From NCBI GenBank assembly GCA_025093985.1, contig JACAAK010000003.1, positions 558,001 to 622,000 on the forward strand: 64,000 bases of DNA, in the 5' to 3' direction. The position numbers and the translations under genes are program-made. Origin of the DNA: Calvatia gigantea (Eukaryota > Basidiomycota > Agaricomycetes > Agaricales > Lycoperdaceae). The stretch's first letter is position 1. Each line of letters begins with the position of its first letter. Shown here one piece after another: positions 22,953 to 34,692 of the stretch. The notes under the pieces were generated by a model that was given only the letters and a program-made list of their open reading frames with translations, made no database searches and was not told the DNA's origin.

Positions 22953-25900
22953 TCGCAGCGTCTCGATGCGTGGTGTTGGATTGATTGGAAGGGAAGTGAG
23001 CTGAAAGTAAGTGTGTGGATGAGGCGGGGGGTGCCAAGCTGTTTGCATTAGAACTCCTGGACTAGTTCTGGGGCATGGACTCCATCGGCTGGCTCCCATG
23101 AGTTGTGTTCCATTCTGAAGCCTTTCTACTTGATGAGATATTGAAGTCGTCTTCAGTGGACGTGGCTGTTAAGGACTTCTTCAACTTTCCATTCCTCTTC
23201 CTCATTGATGATGATGGGATTGGATGGGGGTTTCATGCAGTGGTTCTTGATCAGATCAGGGGGTGTGGGTGTGAGTTTAATGATGTTGAAAACTGGGTGG
23301 AGGTGTTGCATGGAGTGGAGGAGGCGAAGACAGTAGGCATTGGCATTGACCTGCTTGTCTATGACATATGGTCTGAGGTGTTGGTGAGAAAGTTTCCTTG
23401 ATGGGTGGATGGTCTGAATGTTGTCTGCTTCGAGGTAAACTTTGTCACCTGGCTTGTATGTGGGTGCAGGTGTACGTTGTTGGTTGTAGTAGCAGGTCAT
23501 GTCGTCTTTCACCTTGACCAGTGCGGATTTCACTTCCTCTAGTGTCAACTCCATTCGCTTTGTGAACTCATTGACTGATTCAATGTTCGAGTGTGGCTGA
23601 CACAGCTCAAATCCCATGTGCAGGTGACATCCAGTGTCTAAGAGGAAAGAGGAGTGTTGGGTGGAAGCATGGATGTAGTTGTTATGTTGGAATTCCACGA
23701 GTGGGAGGAGGTTGTGCCAGTCATTCTGTCACTCGTTTATGAAGAGGTGGAGGTACTGATCAAGTTCCTGGTTCATCCGCTCTGTCTGCCCATCGGTCTG
23801 TGGGTGCCAGGTGGTTGAAGTGGCCATTTTGATCCCTAAGAGTCGGTAAAGCTCTTTTGTGAATGCAGTGACGAACTGTGGTCCGTGGTCCGAAACGACA
23901 GTGTTGGGGAGTCCATGGAGCTTCCAGACATTGTGGAGAAAGAGCCGCGCTGTGCCCTCAGCCGAGACAGTGGTGTGGGTTGGGATAAAGTGGGCTCGTT
24001 TAGAGACAGAGTCCACCACTGTCATGACAGTGTTGTAGCCTGTGGATTCTGGGAGTTCGACCACAAAATCTACACTCAGCGTATCCCAGCAGGCTTCAGG
24101 GATGGAGAGCAGATGGAGTTCTCCTTGTAGTGGACGGCGGATGGGCTTGGTGCACATGCAGGGGTCACAGGTATAGATGTACTGACCAATGTATCGAGCC
24201 ATCTGGGGCCACCAGTAGTTACAGGAGACAAGTTCTAGCATTTTCCATTGCCCAGCATGTCCTGCAATCTTTGTGTCATGGTGGAGAGCTACTATCCTCC
24301 GCCTAAGATCAGAGCCCGTTGGGGTGTAGATCTTCCCTCGGAACAGGAGTAGACCATCCTGCTCTGTCCATTCTGCACTCCTCATGATTTTGGTCGACGA
24401 TTGCTTGAGTTCCCATGCGGCTTTAGCAACTGCTTCCTCTTGTTCACCCACGTGGTTTCCAGAGCAGATATCCTTCAGCAGGAGCTGCTCCTCTCCTTCC
24501 ATCAAAATCCCTTTGAGTGTGCAAATGGCAAAGAGTCCGTCAGGGAGGAGGGTGATGTTCTCATTGTCATGGGCTCCTGTGCTGTGGTCAGCTCTATGGG
24601 ACAATGCATTGGGTTTCTCCATGGTTCAGCCGGAACGGTGGTACAAGCGGAAATCAAAGCAGGAGAGTATGAGGGACCAGCAGGCTTGGTAGCGGTTAAG
24701 TTTCTTGGCAGACATGAAGTACTCTAGATTTTTGTGGTCTGTCTAGATCTCAACTTGGTGGCGTGCACCTTCGAGGAAGTGTCTCCACTCTTCTAGTGCA
24801 CGGATGATTGCCAGCATTTCCTTGTTGTGGATCTCGTAGTTCCATTCGACCACTGAGAGGGATTTCGAGTAGAATGCCACCAGATGCCATTGGTCTGAGT
24901 CCACCACCCTCTGAGAGAGGACTACACCTGTCGCAAAGTCTGAGCTGTCTGCTTTGATGCGGAAGGGAGTGGAGTCGTCAGGTGAGAGGAGAATGGGGGA
25001 GGAGGTGACTGCATCCTTGAGTGCTTGGAAAGCCATTTCTTCCACAGTGCCCCATTTCCACTTGGTATCCGCCTTGGTAAGGTCAAAGAGGGGGCAGGCT
25101 ATGTGGGAGAAGTCGCAGACGAAGTAGTGGTAGAAGTTGACAAACCCCAGGAATGCTTGCGTTTCCCCCATGTTGGCCAGAGCGGGCCAGTCTCATACCC
25201 CTGCAACCTTGATCAGGTCCATTTCCACACTGTTCTCTGATATGACGAGGCCAAGGTACTCAATGTGGGTCTTCTCAAACTCACATTTTTCAGGTTTAAG
25301 GAAAAGCTGGTGCTGTTCAAGAATTTGCAGGACCCGGCGGGTGACCTCTCGGTGCTCTTCAACAGTCTTTGTGAAGATCAGTATGTCGTCCATGTATACC
25401 ACGACCATGCCCTCCATGATGAGCTTGCAGAAAATATCGTTCATCATAGTTTGGAAGGTGGCAGGGCTGTTGGTGAGGCCAAAGAACATGACGAGCAGCT
25501 CAAATAACCTGCGATTTGTCCAGAAAGCAGCCTTCCATTCATCACCCGGCTTAATCCACACATTGTTGAATCCCCACCGAATGTCCAGTTTGGTGAAGTA
25601 CTTGGCTCCACAAAGTTGTGTGACGAGTTTGGATATGAGTGGAAGAGGGTACTTGTTCTTCACCATGAGGGTGTTGAGAGCACAGTAGTCCTGAATGAGG
25701 TAGAGGGATCCATCCTTCTTCTTGATGAAGAAGATAGGCGAAGCTATGGGGGATTTAGAGGGGTGGATGTGGCCAGACGAGAGGTTCTCCCAGATGAACT
25801 CGTCTAACTGTGACTGCTTAGTGGGTGAGAGTGGGTATACCTTGCAGCCCTTCAGGTCAGTACCTGGGATGAGCTCAATCGTGTGGTCCCACAGTCGATG

Positions 25901-26863
25901 CTCCAGTAGTGTGTCAAAGGACTCCTTGGCGAACACAGCTTTGAACTCGTGGAGGTAGGAGGGGACAATTTCTCTGAACCCGGTAGGTGAGTCAGATGAC
26001 TGGGAGTTGTGGTGAAAGGCCTCAGCTAGCCATTGGGACATGGTACCCGTTGCGTGAATCTCTTCTGGACAGGGAAGGAGGTTGATGGCAAAGGTGCAGT
26101 CGTCATCCTCATAGAGATCTGTAGGAGCAGGTAGCAGGGCGGATGGCTCATCCTCTTCTTCCACTTCTTCTACCAAGGCAGGAAAAGAGCCTAGGGTGCA
26201 GGCGCGGATGCAGCGGGTCTGGAGGCGTTGGGCATGGGCCTTAGCTTTAGCTTCAACTTTGCATTCTTTGCACTTGGATGGGCAGCAGGACATTTTGACT
26301 TCGCCTGTCTGCCAATTGATGTCGGGGTTATGTTGTTTGAGCCAAGTGTATCTGAGAATCAAGTCTTGGCGGCCAAGTCCTGTGACTGCAAGCAGGGAGC
26401 ATTCTGAGTAGTTGCGGTAGCGAAGGATGATGTCTACAACCTCCGTTATCTGACCCACCTCATTTTCTGAGCTGTCGACATTGTAAACTGTGAGTGGGCA
26501 GGAGAGCGTGCAGGTGTTGAGTTTGTTGGTCCACATGTAATCTCAGTCGATGAAAGAGCCAGTTGCACCGCTATCCATGAGAGCGTGTACTCCATGGTGT
26601 TCTGCTGTGTCTGTAGTTTCCAGTTCTACTTGCAGCATGAGTAAAGTCCCACATTGGTCTAGAGTGGCTATGACGGGTTTGGGTGGGAGGCGCTTTTCCC
26701 ACTTAGGATGGCGAGGTGTTGAAGGGGTTTTCAGTGGTGCGGCTTTCAGTTCAGGTGTGGGTGGGGGTGAATGTTCATCTATTTGGTCTATGGGTAGCAC
26801 ACTAAACCTATTTACACTCTGCAGCAAGGGTACACTCTCCACTCGCTGCTCTACAGAAAATCC
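22953..26863 (-). pseudogene. C2 pol polyprotein, nearly intact
   Basis: One frame from the gag/pol frameshift site leftwards. Protease: ALMDSGATGSFID (about 26580; DSG). [11 protein letters not shown] (about 25735), LDIRWGFNNVWIK, active site YMDDILIF (about 25400-25377, intact). RNase H: KADSSDFATGVVLS (about 24955), [26 protein letters not shown]. Integrase: HHCC with GHAGQWK and CDPCMC (about 24265-24150), core SVDFVVELPES (about 24065), SDHGPQFVTAF (about 23895), QTERMNQELDQYL (about 23785). GPY/F-like region and chromodomain: EEEEWKVEEVLNS (about 23210-23170). Internal stops include codons ending at 26537, 25193 (TGA for Arg), about 24740, 24623 and 23699. Several correspond to Arg or Gln codons in C1. 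Confidence 0.88.
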
Positions 26864-28031
26864 GCTTCTTCAGCCACTTGAGCTGAGTCCACTGCTTCTC
26901 TCACATCTTTCTTGGCCAGGAGTCTCATAAGGAGGTCATCTTCCTCCTCCACAGTCAAGTGGCATACATTATGTCTGAGTGGACATTCAGCCTTGACATG
27001 CCCAACCTTCTTGCAACGATAGCAGGTGGGTGGGAGTGGAGCGGGTTTGTGAGAGGTGTCTACCTCCATAGGTGCAGGGATACTGAGAGACGGTGTGGGC
27101 TGAACAGGTGGAGGTGGGATGGTGACCAGTGAGAATGGAAGGGAATGGAGGGGTTTGGGTTTTGGAAGTGGCAGGTCGGAGCGGGTGGTAGCTTGGAAGT
27201 ATCATTGGCAGCCCTCACCTGGTCAATGCGTTGAGCTGCAGCATACCAACCTTCTACATTGTTGTCTTGGGGGCGTCCTGAGACCATGGTGGCTACCGCA
27301 TTCTGGATCGTTGGCCAAAGTCTGCACCAGAATTTCACAACTACCACCTTCAGGTCAGTGTACCCTGAGTCTGCGATGAGGTTGCGGAAGTCGTCGAGGT
27401 AGTCATCGACATTCTGGTTGCTCTGGTGGTACCCGGTGCCCTCTAGGATATTGACTGCAGCAGCTTCTGTGTCCATGGGGAAGAAATGTGTACAGAACTC
27501 GATGGAGAAATCTTCCCAACTGAGGAAGCGGGTTTGCCCTGGGTGTTGCTCTTCCCAATGTATTACATTCTCGGCCCACTTAGCCGCACAGCTGCTCTTC
27601 ATGTATGATAATGCCCATAGGATCTGGGCGTCTTCATCCTGGAAGTGATCCTTACACAACCGAAGGTAGATATGGCAGGAGTTAAGGAATGCGCAACCTT
27701 TGGAGCGGTCTCCATTGAAGTCAGATGAGGTGGCTACCTTGGCCTGGCTGGATATGGAGTGTGGCCAAGGTGTGGGGGTATAGTCAGTGGAAGGTTGTGG
27801 AGTGTGGGGAGCAGGGGCATTTGCAGCGGCCACCGTACTGATCTGACCTTGTAATGATGAGAGTGTTTCATATACTCTTAGTTCAGATGCTGCCTGACGA
27901 TTTATCACCTCCTGCAGGCTGTTCTGCAGCTGTGCAAGTATTTGTTCCAAAAGAGACATGCTCTGCACTAGCTGTGGTTGATCCTGCTATGGTTGCCCCT
28001 GCTGCTGTTGTGGCTGGGGCTGGTCTGACAT
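26851..28031 (-). pseudogene. C2 gag
   Basis: Starts at the ATG at 28031 (MSDQPQPQQQQGQP), which matches the C1 start; one TAG-type stop follows before MSLLEQILAQLQ. Same capsid region as C1 (SSDFNGDRSKGCAFLNSCHIYLRLCKDHF). Zinc knuckle CYRCKKVGHVKAEC at about 27030-26989. A one-base deletion near 27200 (relative to C1) throws the linker out of frame; the knuckle part is in the frame expected from C1. It ends EEADFL-stop at 26853-26851, with the candidate heptamer at 26857-26863. Confidence 0.85.
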
Positions 28032-28144
28032 GGGGAGTGGGTCAGGTGGGTAGAGACAGGGTCGGCTGGTGGGGGGTGATCAGGGGGAACTCCTTGGAGT
28101 TGTTCCCAGTGGGTGACCAGGTCTCTTGTGAGATCTGATTCTTC

Positions 28145-28482
28145 TGTAAGAGCAACCCGTAGTCTGAGCAGCTTAGGGATGTGATGTTCTCACAGGGCAG
28201 ACAAGCGGGCAACTGCGGGGGAATCCTTAGAGATATTACAAGCGGCTGTGTAGACTACATACCTGTGGGGGAATCCTTAGAGAATCAGATAAGGGTCCCC
28301 TGCAGGTGTACAGGTTAATATATACTGCGTTACTGTCCATTGTCCTATTGTTTCATTATGTACATAAGTCCGTCATTGTCCTTCGGGGTCTCCAATTGTT
28401 ACTCATGTCCGTGTGGCTGAGAGCGGGTGAGAGCATAGGGTTGTGGGGCAGTCCAGGGGGACCATCAGAGGTTGCCCTGACA
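28145..28482 (-). repeat. C2 5' LTR
   Basis: 338 bp, from TGTAAGAGCAACCC to TTGCCCTGACA on the plus strand. Same hairpin and TATA box as the other family C LTRs. Confidence 0.93.
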
Positions 28483-28508
28483 AACTCAGCTCAAGCAGCT
28501 AAAGAAGC

Positions 28509-31500
28509 GGATTTTCTGTAGAGCAGCAAGTGGAAAGTGTGCCCTCCCTGCAAAGTGTAAATAGGTTCAGTGTGCTACCTATAGACAAAATAGACAACTC
28601 TTCACCCTTATCCATACCCAAACCAAAAGCTGCACCCCAGAAAACCCCTTCAACATCTTGCTGCCCTAAATGGGAAAAGCACCTCCCACTCAAACCTGTC
28701 ATAGCCGCTCTGGACCAGTGCAGGACTTCGCTCATGCTGCAGGTGGAACTAGAAACTATAGATACAGCAGAATGCTGCAGAGTACATGCTCTTGTAGATA
28801 GTAGTGCGACTGGCTCCTTCATCGACCGAGACTATGTACAGACCAACAAACTCAACACCCACATGCTCTCCCACCCACTTGCAGTCTACAATGTTGATGG
28901 CTCAGAAAATGAGGCTGGTCAGATAACAGAGGTCATAGACATCATCCTTCACTACCGCAATCACTCGGAACGCTCCCTGCTTGCAGTCACCGGACTCGGC
29001 CACCAAGACTTGCTCCTTGGATACACTTGGCTCAAACAACATAATTCTGACATCAATTGCCAGACAGGTGAAGTCAAAATGTCCTGCTGCCCATCCAAGT
29101 GTGAAGAATACAAAGTTGAAGCCAAAGCTGAGGCCCATGTCCGCCACCTCCAGACCCACTGCATCCGCACCTGCACCCTAGGCTCCTTCCCTGCCCTAGT
29201 AGAAGAAGTGGAGGAAGGAGACGAGTCACCTACCGAGCCACTGGCTTCCACAAATCTCTATGAGAACAACGACCACATCTTTGCCATCAATCTCCTCCTC
29301 CATCCAGAAGAGATTCGCACAATTGGTACCATGTCCCAACGGCTAGCTGAGGCCTTCCACTGCAACTCCCAGTCATCTGACTCACCTGCCAGGGTTAGAG
29401 AAATTGTCCCCCCCTACTTTCATGACTTTGAAGCTGTGTTTGCCAAGGAGTTCTTTGACACGCTGCCTGAGCATTAACCATGGGATCATGCAATTGAGCT
29501 CATCCCAGGTGCCAACCCGAAGGGCTGCAAGGTATACCCACTCTCATCCACTGAGCAGTTACAGTTGGATGAGTTCATCCAGGAGAACCTCTCGTCTGGC
29601 TGCATCTGCCCCTCCAAATCCCCCATGGCCTCACCCATATTCTTCATCAAGAAGAAGGATGGATCCCTCTGCCTTGTCCAGGACTACCGTGCCCTCAATG
29701 CCATCACATTGAAAAACAAGTACCCTCTCCCGCTCATATCTGAACTCATTGCACAACTTTGCGGGGCTAAGTACTTCACTAAACTGGATGTTCGCTGGGG
29801 ATTCAACAATGTACAGATTAAACTGGGTGACGAGTGAAAGGCTACATTCTGGACGAATCGTGGATTATTCAAGCTGCTGGTCATGTTCTTCAGCCTTACC
29901 AACAGCCCTGCCACCTTCCAAACCATGATGAACGACATCTTCCATGAGCTCATTATGGAGGGCATTGTGGTGGTATACATGGACAACATCCTGATCTTCA
30001 CGAAAATGATTGAAGAGCATCAAGAGGTCACCTGCTGGGTTTTGCAAATTCTTGAACAGCACCAGCTTTTCCTTAAACCCAAAAAGTGTGAGTTCAAGAA
30101 GACCCACATTGAGTACTTCGGTCTCATCATATTGGAGAATAGTGTTGAGATGGATCCAGTCAAGGTTGTAGGAGTACGAGAGTGGCCCGCTCTGGCCAAT
30201 GTAGGTGAAGTCCAGGCATTCCTTGGATTTGTCAACTTCTACTGCCGTTTCATCCGTGACTTCTCCCATATAGCCTGCCCCCTCTTTAATCTCACTAAGG
30301 CAGACACCAAGTAGAAATGGGACACTACAGAAGAAGCGGCTTTCCAGGCACTCAAGGATGCAGTCACCTCCTTCCCTGTTCTCCTCTCACCCGACAACTC
30401 TGCTCCCTTCTGTGTTGAAGCAGACAGCTCAGACTTCACTATGGGTGTGGTTTTCTCTCAGAAAGCAGCAGACTCAGATTAGTGGCACCTGGTGGTGTTC
30501 TATTTGAAATCCCTCTCAGTGGTCAAACAGAATTACGAAATCCACAACAAGGAAATGCTGGTGATCATCCATGTACTAGAGGAGTGGAGACACTTCCTTG
30601 AAGGTGCACACTACCAAGTTGAGATCTGGATAGACCACAAAAACCTAGAGTACTTCATGTCCACCAAGAAGCTCAACCGTCGCCAAGCCCACTGGTCCCT
30701 CATACTCTTCCGCTTTGATTTTCACTTGTACCACTATCCTGGCTGAACTATGGGGAAGCCAGACACACTGTCCCGAAGAGTTGCCCACGGCACAGGAGCA
30801 CACGGCAATGAGAACATCACCCTCCTTCCTGATGGACTCTTTGCCATCTGTACACTTAAAGGGATTTCGATGGAAGGAGAGGAGCAACTCTTGCTGAAGG
30901 ATATCTGCTCGGAAAACTGCATGGGTGAACAAGAGGAGGCAGTCACTAAAGCCGCATGGGAACTCAAGCAGTCATCAACCAAAACTGTGAGGAGTGCGGA
31001 ATGGGCAGAGCAGGATGGTCTACTTCTGTTCCAAGGGAAGATCTACATCCCAACAGACTCTGATCTTAGGTGGAGGATAGTGGCTCTCCACCACAACACA
31101 AAGATTGCAGGACATGCTGGGCAATGGAAAATGCTAGAACTTGTCTCCTGTAACTACTGGTGGCCCCAGATGGCTTGATACATTGGTCAGTACGTCTCTA
31201 CCTGCAACCTCTGTATGTGCACCAAGCCCATCTGCCATCCCTTGCAAGGAGAACTCCATCTGCTCCCCATTCCTGAGGCCTGCTGGGACACACTTAGTGT
31301 AGATTTCATGGTTGAACTCCTGGAATCTGCAGGCTATGACACCGTCATGACAGTGGTGGACTCTGTCTCTAAACGAGCCCACTTCATCCCAACCCACACC
31401 ACTGTCTCAGCCAAAGGCACAGCATGGCTCTTCCTCCACAATATCTGGAAACTCCACAGACCCCCCAATGCAGTCGTCTTGGACTGTAGACCACAGTTTG

Positions 31501-32564
31501 TTGCTACATTTACAAAAGAGCTTTACCGACTCTTAGGGATCAAGATGGCCACCTCAACTGCCTGGCACCCACAAACTGATGGGCAGACAGAGCGGGTGAA
31601 CCAGGAACTTGATCAGTACCTCTACCTCTTCATAAATGAGCAACAGAATGACTGGTATGACCTTCTCCCACTCACAGAATTCCAACACAACAACCACATC
31701 CACGCTTCTACCCAACACTCCTCTTTCCTCTTAGACACTGGACATCACCCATGCATGGGATTTGAGCCACATCAGCCACCCTCAAAGATTGAATCAGTGA
31801 ACAAGTTTATGAAGCAAATGGAGTCAACACTGGAAGAAGTGAAAGCCATACTGGTCAAGGTGAAAGATGATATGACCCACTACTATAACCAATGACACAC
31901 ACCTGCACTGGTATACAAGCCAGGCGACAAAGTTTACCTCAAAGCAGATAATATCCAGACCACCTGCCCATCGAGGAAGCTTTCTCACCAACACCTCAGA
32001 CTGTATGTTATAGACAAGCAGGTCAATGCTAATGCCTACTGCCTTCACCTCCCCTGCTCCATGCAATGCCTCCACCCAGTTTTCAACATCGTTAAACTCA
32101 CACCAACACCACCTGATCCGATTGAGAACCACCACACAAAACCTCCACCCAATCCCATCATTGTCAACAAAGAGGAGGAGTGGGAGGTCGAAGAAATCCT
32201 TAACAGCTGTGTCCACCAAAGACGACTTCAATATCTCATCAAATAAAAAGGCTTTGGAACAGAACACAACTCATGGGAGCTGGCCGACAGAGTCTACACC
32301 CTGGAACTAGTCCAGGAGTTCTACCACAAACATCCTGGTGCCTCTTGCCTCATCCGCGCACTTACCTTCGGCTCACTTCCCTTCCAACAAATCCAATACC
32401 ATGCATCAAGACACTGTGATTTTGGAGGGGGGGTGGATGTCAGGGCAACCCCCGATGGTCCCCCCGGACCATCCCACAACCCAATGCCATTACCCACTCT
32501 CAGCCAAGCAGACATAAGTCACAACTGGAGATCCCAAAGGACAATGACGGACTTACATACATAA
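28509..32564 (+). pseudogene. C1 pol polyprotein, running into the 3' LTR
   Basis: Frame -1 to gag, entered near the heptamer at 28509-28515. Protease: ALVDSSATGSFID (about 28793; DSG changed to DSS). [12 protein letters not shown] (about 29640), active site YMDNILIF (about 29976; second Asp is Asn). RNase H: VEADSSDFTMG (about 30415), DHKNLEYF (about 30633). Integrase: GHAGQWK...CNLCMC (about 31110-31220), SVDFMVELLES (about 31298), LDCRPQFVATF (about 31480; SDHGPQF changed), QTERVNQELDQYL. Chromodomain: EEEWEVEEILNS (about 32172), YLIK-stop-KGFG, NSWE, LVQEFYHKHP. Stops include 29475, 29835, 30312, 30480, 30744, 31176, 31893 and 32243. The same frame then stays open through the polypurine tract into the LTR up to TAA 32562-32564. 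Confidence 0.86.
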
Positions 32565-32776
32565 TGAAACAATAGGACAATGGACAGAAGAGTAGTATAT
32601 ATTAACCTGTACACCTGCAGGGGACCCTTATCCAATTCTCTAAGGATTCCCCTGCAGGTATGTAGTCTGTACAACACATTGGTAATATAACTAAGAATTC
32701 CCCTGCAGTTACCCACTTGCCCACCTCATGAGAGCTTCATGTCCCCAAGCCGCTCGGATTGTGGGTTGCCCTTACA
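32438..32776 (+). repeat. C1 3' LTR
   Basis: 339 bp from TGTCAGGGCAACCC to GGGTTGCCCTTACA, followed by the duplication AGTAG. TATA box TATATATTAACC at about 32596. Confidence 0.95.
32613..32659 (+). promoter_or_regulatory. Conserved long stem-loop downstream of the TATA box in the family C LTR
   Basis: The arms ACCTGCAGGGGA and TCCCCTGCAGGT pair fully, and inner arms CCTTA and TAAGG extend the stem past a small bulge, around a loop of about ten bases. It lies about 15 bases after TATATATTAA, so it would be near the RNA start. The arm motif CTAAGGATTCCCCTGCAG occurs once more about 50 bases on (here as CTAAGAATTCCCCTGCAG near 32691). The structure is seen in most family C LTRs of the window. 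Role unknown. Confidence 0.6.
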
Positions 32777-33078
32777 AGTAGACTCTATCGTTTCTACTTG
32801 GTTAGGTGGAGACTCAATCTATAATTCTTATCATCAATATCTTGTGGTCTGAACTTAAGAGTCTCTTCTCAGCAACTAAGCTTTACATCACAAGACTTCA
32901 TAAGAGTTATCTATTGTAGGTTCCAGACCTTTGATTGTAAGATGTAAGGTTATTTATAGTTACATTGTAAGTAACTATAAATAGCTGATAAGCCTTTGAG
33001 AAGGAGTCCTCTTTAATATCATCTGCGGATAGATATCAGGCTGATGAAGGACAAAGTCAGTTTCACTATAACAGAGGG

Positions 33079-33880
33079 TATCCAGTAATTGTGTGGATAA
33101 TGTCTTGTTGGGCATTTTTCCTGAGTAGGAACATAGCATGTTTACTATCTGTTTTGGCTTTGCTTTTTAGGACTTCAAATTCAATCAGGTAGTTGGCAGT
33201 GTTTCAGTTGCCTTGCTTGAACTTCTCAATTTGCCATTCTGCTTTACTATTTAATGTATCATTTGAGAAGGTCCTTCTAAATTCTTCCAAAATATCTTTC
33301 AGTCAACTGAGTCTTTAGATTCTAGAATGGTCAGGGCTTTCATAGCTGTGTATACCTCTGCCATTCCTCTCTATAGTCTGGCTAAGACTGCTATGGCTTT
33401 GTTATCAGCTAAGGCAATCTTATTGAATTTTATGAAGAGCATCATTGCTCTCCACTAATCATTGAATTTGGTACAAGATCTATTGAAGAACCCAGGGTCT
33501 GACACTAGGCCTTTTCCACTAGGTGCAGATGTAGGTGCAGTGGCTACAGCATTGTCTGCTATTTCTGGGTTTGTTTTTATTGAGTTGGTTTCGTCTGATT
33601 CTGACTCCTCCTGTTCTTGTACTGGGTTTTCCAGGTGTCTTAACTCTTCTTCTATTAAGTTGAGTTCATTTAGAAGTTCTGATAGTATTTCTTCTTCTCC
33701 TGTTGGGTTTGCTCCTTATGTGTGTTCTCCAGGTTCATTGTGTTCGATTGGTTCTCCAGGCACTTCAGAGTTCTCTGCCTCTTTTTTGTCTGATTCAGTT
33801 TCTTCTTTGTCTGAAGTTTCAGATTTCTTGTCAGTAGCTTCAAGGTTCAGTTCTCTATATTCATCTGGATTTGAGCTCAT
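33079..33880 (-). pseudogene. A3 gag, N-terminal part
   Basis: The start of Gag at the ATG at 33880 (MSSNPDEYRELNLEA), then the acidic region, then the capsid-like block FFNRSCTKFND-stop-WRAMMLFIKFNKI (about 33500-33420). It is cut at 33079 by solo LTR D and continues at 20369. Several stops. Confidence 0.83.
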
Positions 33881-33962
33881 ATACTAGCTCCTGGGTTTGT
33901 TGTATTATTCAGGCCTGTTTCAGTCTTCTTCTTGCAAGGTGAGGTAGGGACACTTAACCAAA

Positions 33963-34268
33963 TGTTATGGCCTTAGTCTAAGTAAACCTCAGATTGCAAC
34001 TTAAGCTAAGACTTGAGGGTGAGTAAGGGAAGAAGAACTAGATGGTTAAGTGTATAGAATACAGAAGGGTATATGTACACTTAAATACAAGGAGACATCC
34101 AGTTGAATAGATGGAGTTAACTATATGGAATGTCTGATAACAATGGTGTGGTAGTTATATGAGTCATTACTTGGAGATCACTGGGACAATAATAGGTGAA
34201 ACAGGTACAAGGTAAAATAGAGTGGAGATGAGTATGAAGGTGTGATAGGGATGGCAAAAATCACAACA
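33963..34268 (-). repeat. A3 5' LTR
   Basis: 306 bp, reversed family A LTR, from TGTTATGGCC to AATCACAACA. Left of it (33940-33962) GTGAGGTAGGGACACTTAACCAAA is the reversed primer-binding region, the same as after the A5 LTR. Confidence 0.92.
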
Positions 34269-34692
34269 ATAACCTAAGGTAATACATTGGTACTACTTAA
34301 GGTTATATACTAGCTATGAATAAGAGATGAAGGATTATATAGTAAGTAGATATGAGTCAATGAGAAACTACTATAGGTTAATTGATAATGTAAGGAATCA
34401 CAGGAATAGATGAAATGAATAAAGAAGAAGGAATACAAGTCACAGAAAGACAAAGATGAGTAGATTGAAGTCCAATGATGAGAAGAGATGAAGATGAAAT
34501 AGGAACATGACTTGGAATGAGTCATAAGAAAGGAAGGTAGAAGTATATGTGATGAATAAATAAAGAATGGACCAGGGTATATGGGAAGAAGATAAGAAAG
34601 TCTAGATAGAAGGTTAATACATTAATAGGGAGAGTCTGGGAATGTAGTAAGTTTGTAACATTAGCCTGTCTCTAAGTAAATTACTCTGAAAT

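Larger units (their letters stand above)
22597..28482 (-). mobile_element. Full-length Ty3/gypsy chromovirus C2 (family C), minus strand
   Basis: A complete element of 5886 bp inside the gag gene of C1, in opposite orientation. LTRs at 28145-28482 (5') and 22597-22934 (3'), both 338 bp. Flanks are GACTC (22592-22596) and AACTC (28483-28487), one G/A difference. Among the Ty3/gypsy copies here it has one of the best-preserved coding regions. Confidence 0.95.
21004..32776 (+). mobile_element. Full-length Ty3/gypsy chromovirus C1 (family C), split by C2
   Basis: A complete element with LTRs at 21004-21329 and 32438-32776 and a perfect duplication AGTAG (20999-21003, 32777-32781). Order: LTR, gag, -1 pol, polypurine tract (TTTTGGAGGGGGGG, ending about 32434), LTR. 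Another family C copy, C2, in opposite orientation, lies near the end of its gag gene (22597-28482). Without C2 the element is about 5.9 kb. Confidence 0.95.
20370..33073. mobile_element. Solo LTR D, unknown family, split by C1
   Basis: About 926 bp in two pieces (20370-21003 and 32777-33073) around C1. It starts TGTTATGAATATC and ends CACTATAACA. The flanks are GAGAG (20365-20369) and GAGGG (33074-33078), one mismatch, and the A3 gag codons join across it. No ORF of note. It is AT-rich compared with its surroundings, has a TATATAAACC box near 20978 and several palindromes near 20390-20480. The ends and the 5-bp duplication fit a solo LTR, but the family is not represented by any interior in the window. 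Coding strand unknown. Confidence 0.75.
16256..34268 (-). mobile_element. Ty3/gypsy chromovirus A3 (family A), minus strand, split by D
   Basis: A family A element read right to left: 5' LTR 33963-34268, gag 33880 to 33079 and 20369 to 19991 (split by solo LTR D), pol about 19994-16478, start of ORF3 16465-16256. Its 3' end was cut off by the insertion of B at 16256 and lies left of the window. The right flank is the LTR of E2, with the expected duplication ATAAC at 34269-34273. It is strongly decayed. Confidence 0.88.

Noticed and set aside
34274..34660. A host intergenic region between A3 and E2
   Set aside because: It matches the E1 LTR (about 48350-48740) nearly throughout, so it is the rest of the E2 LTR.
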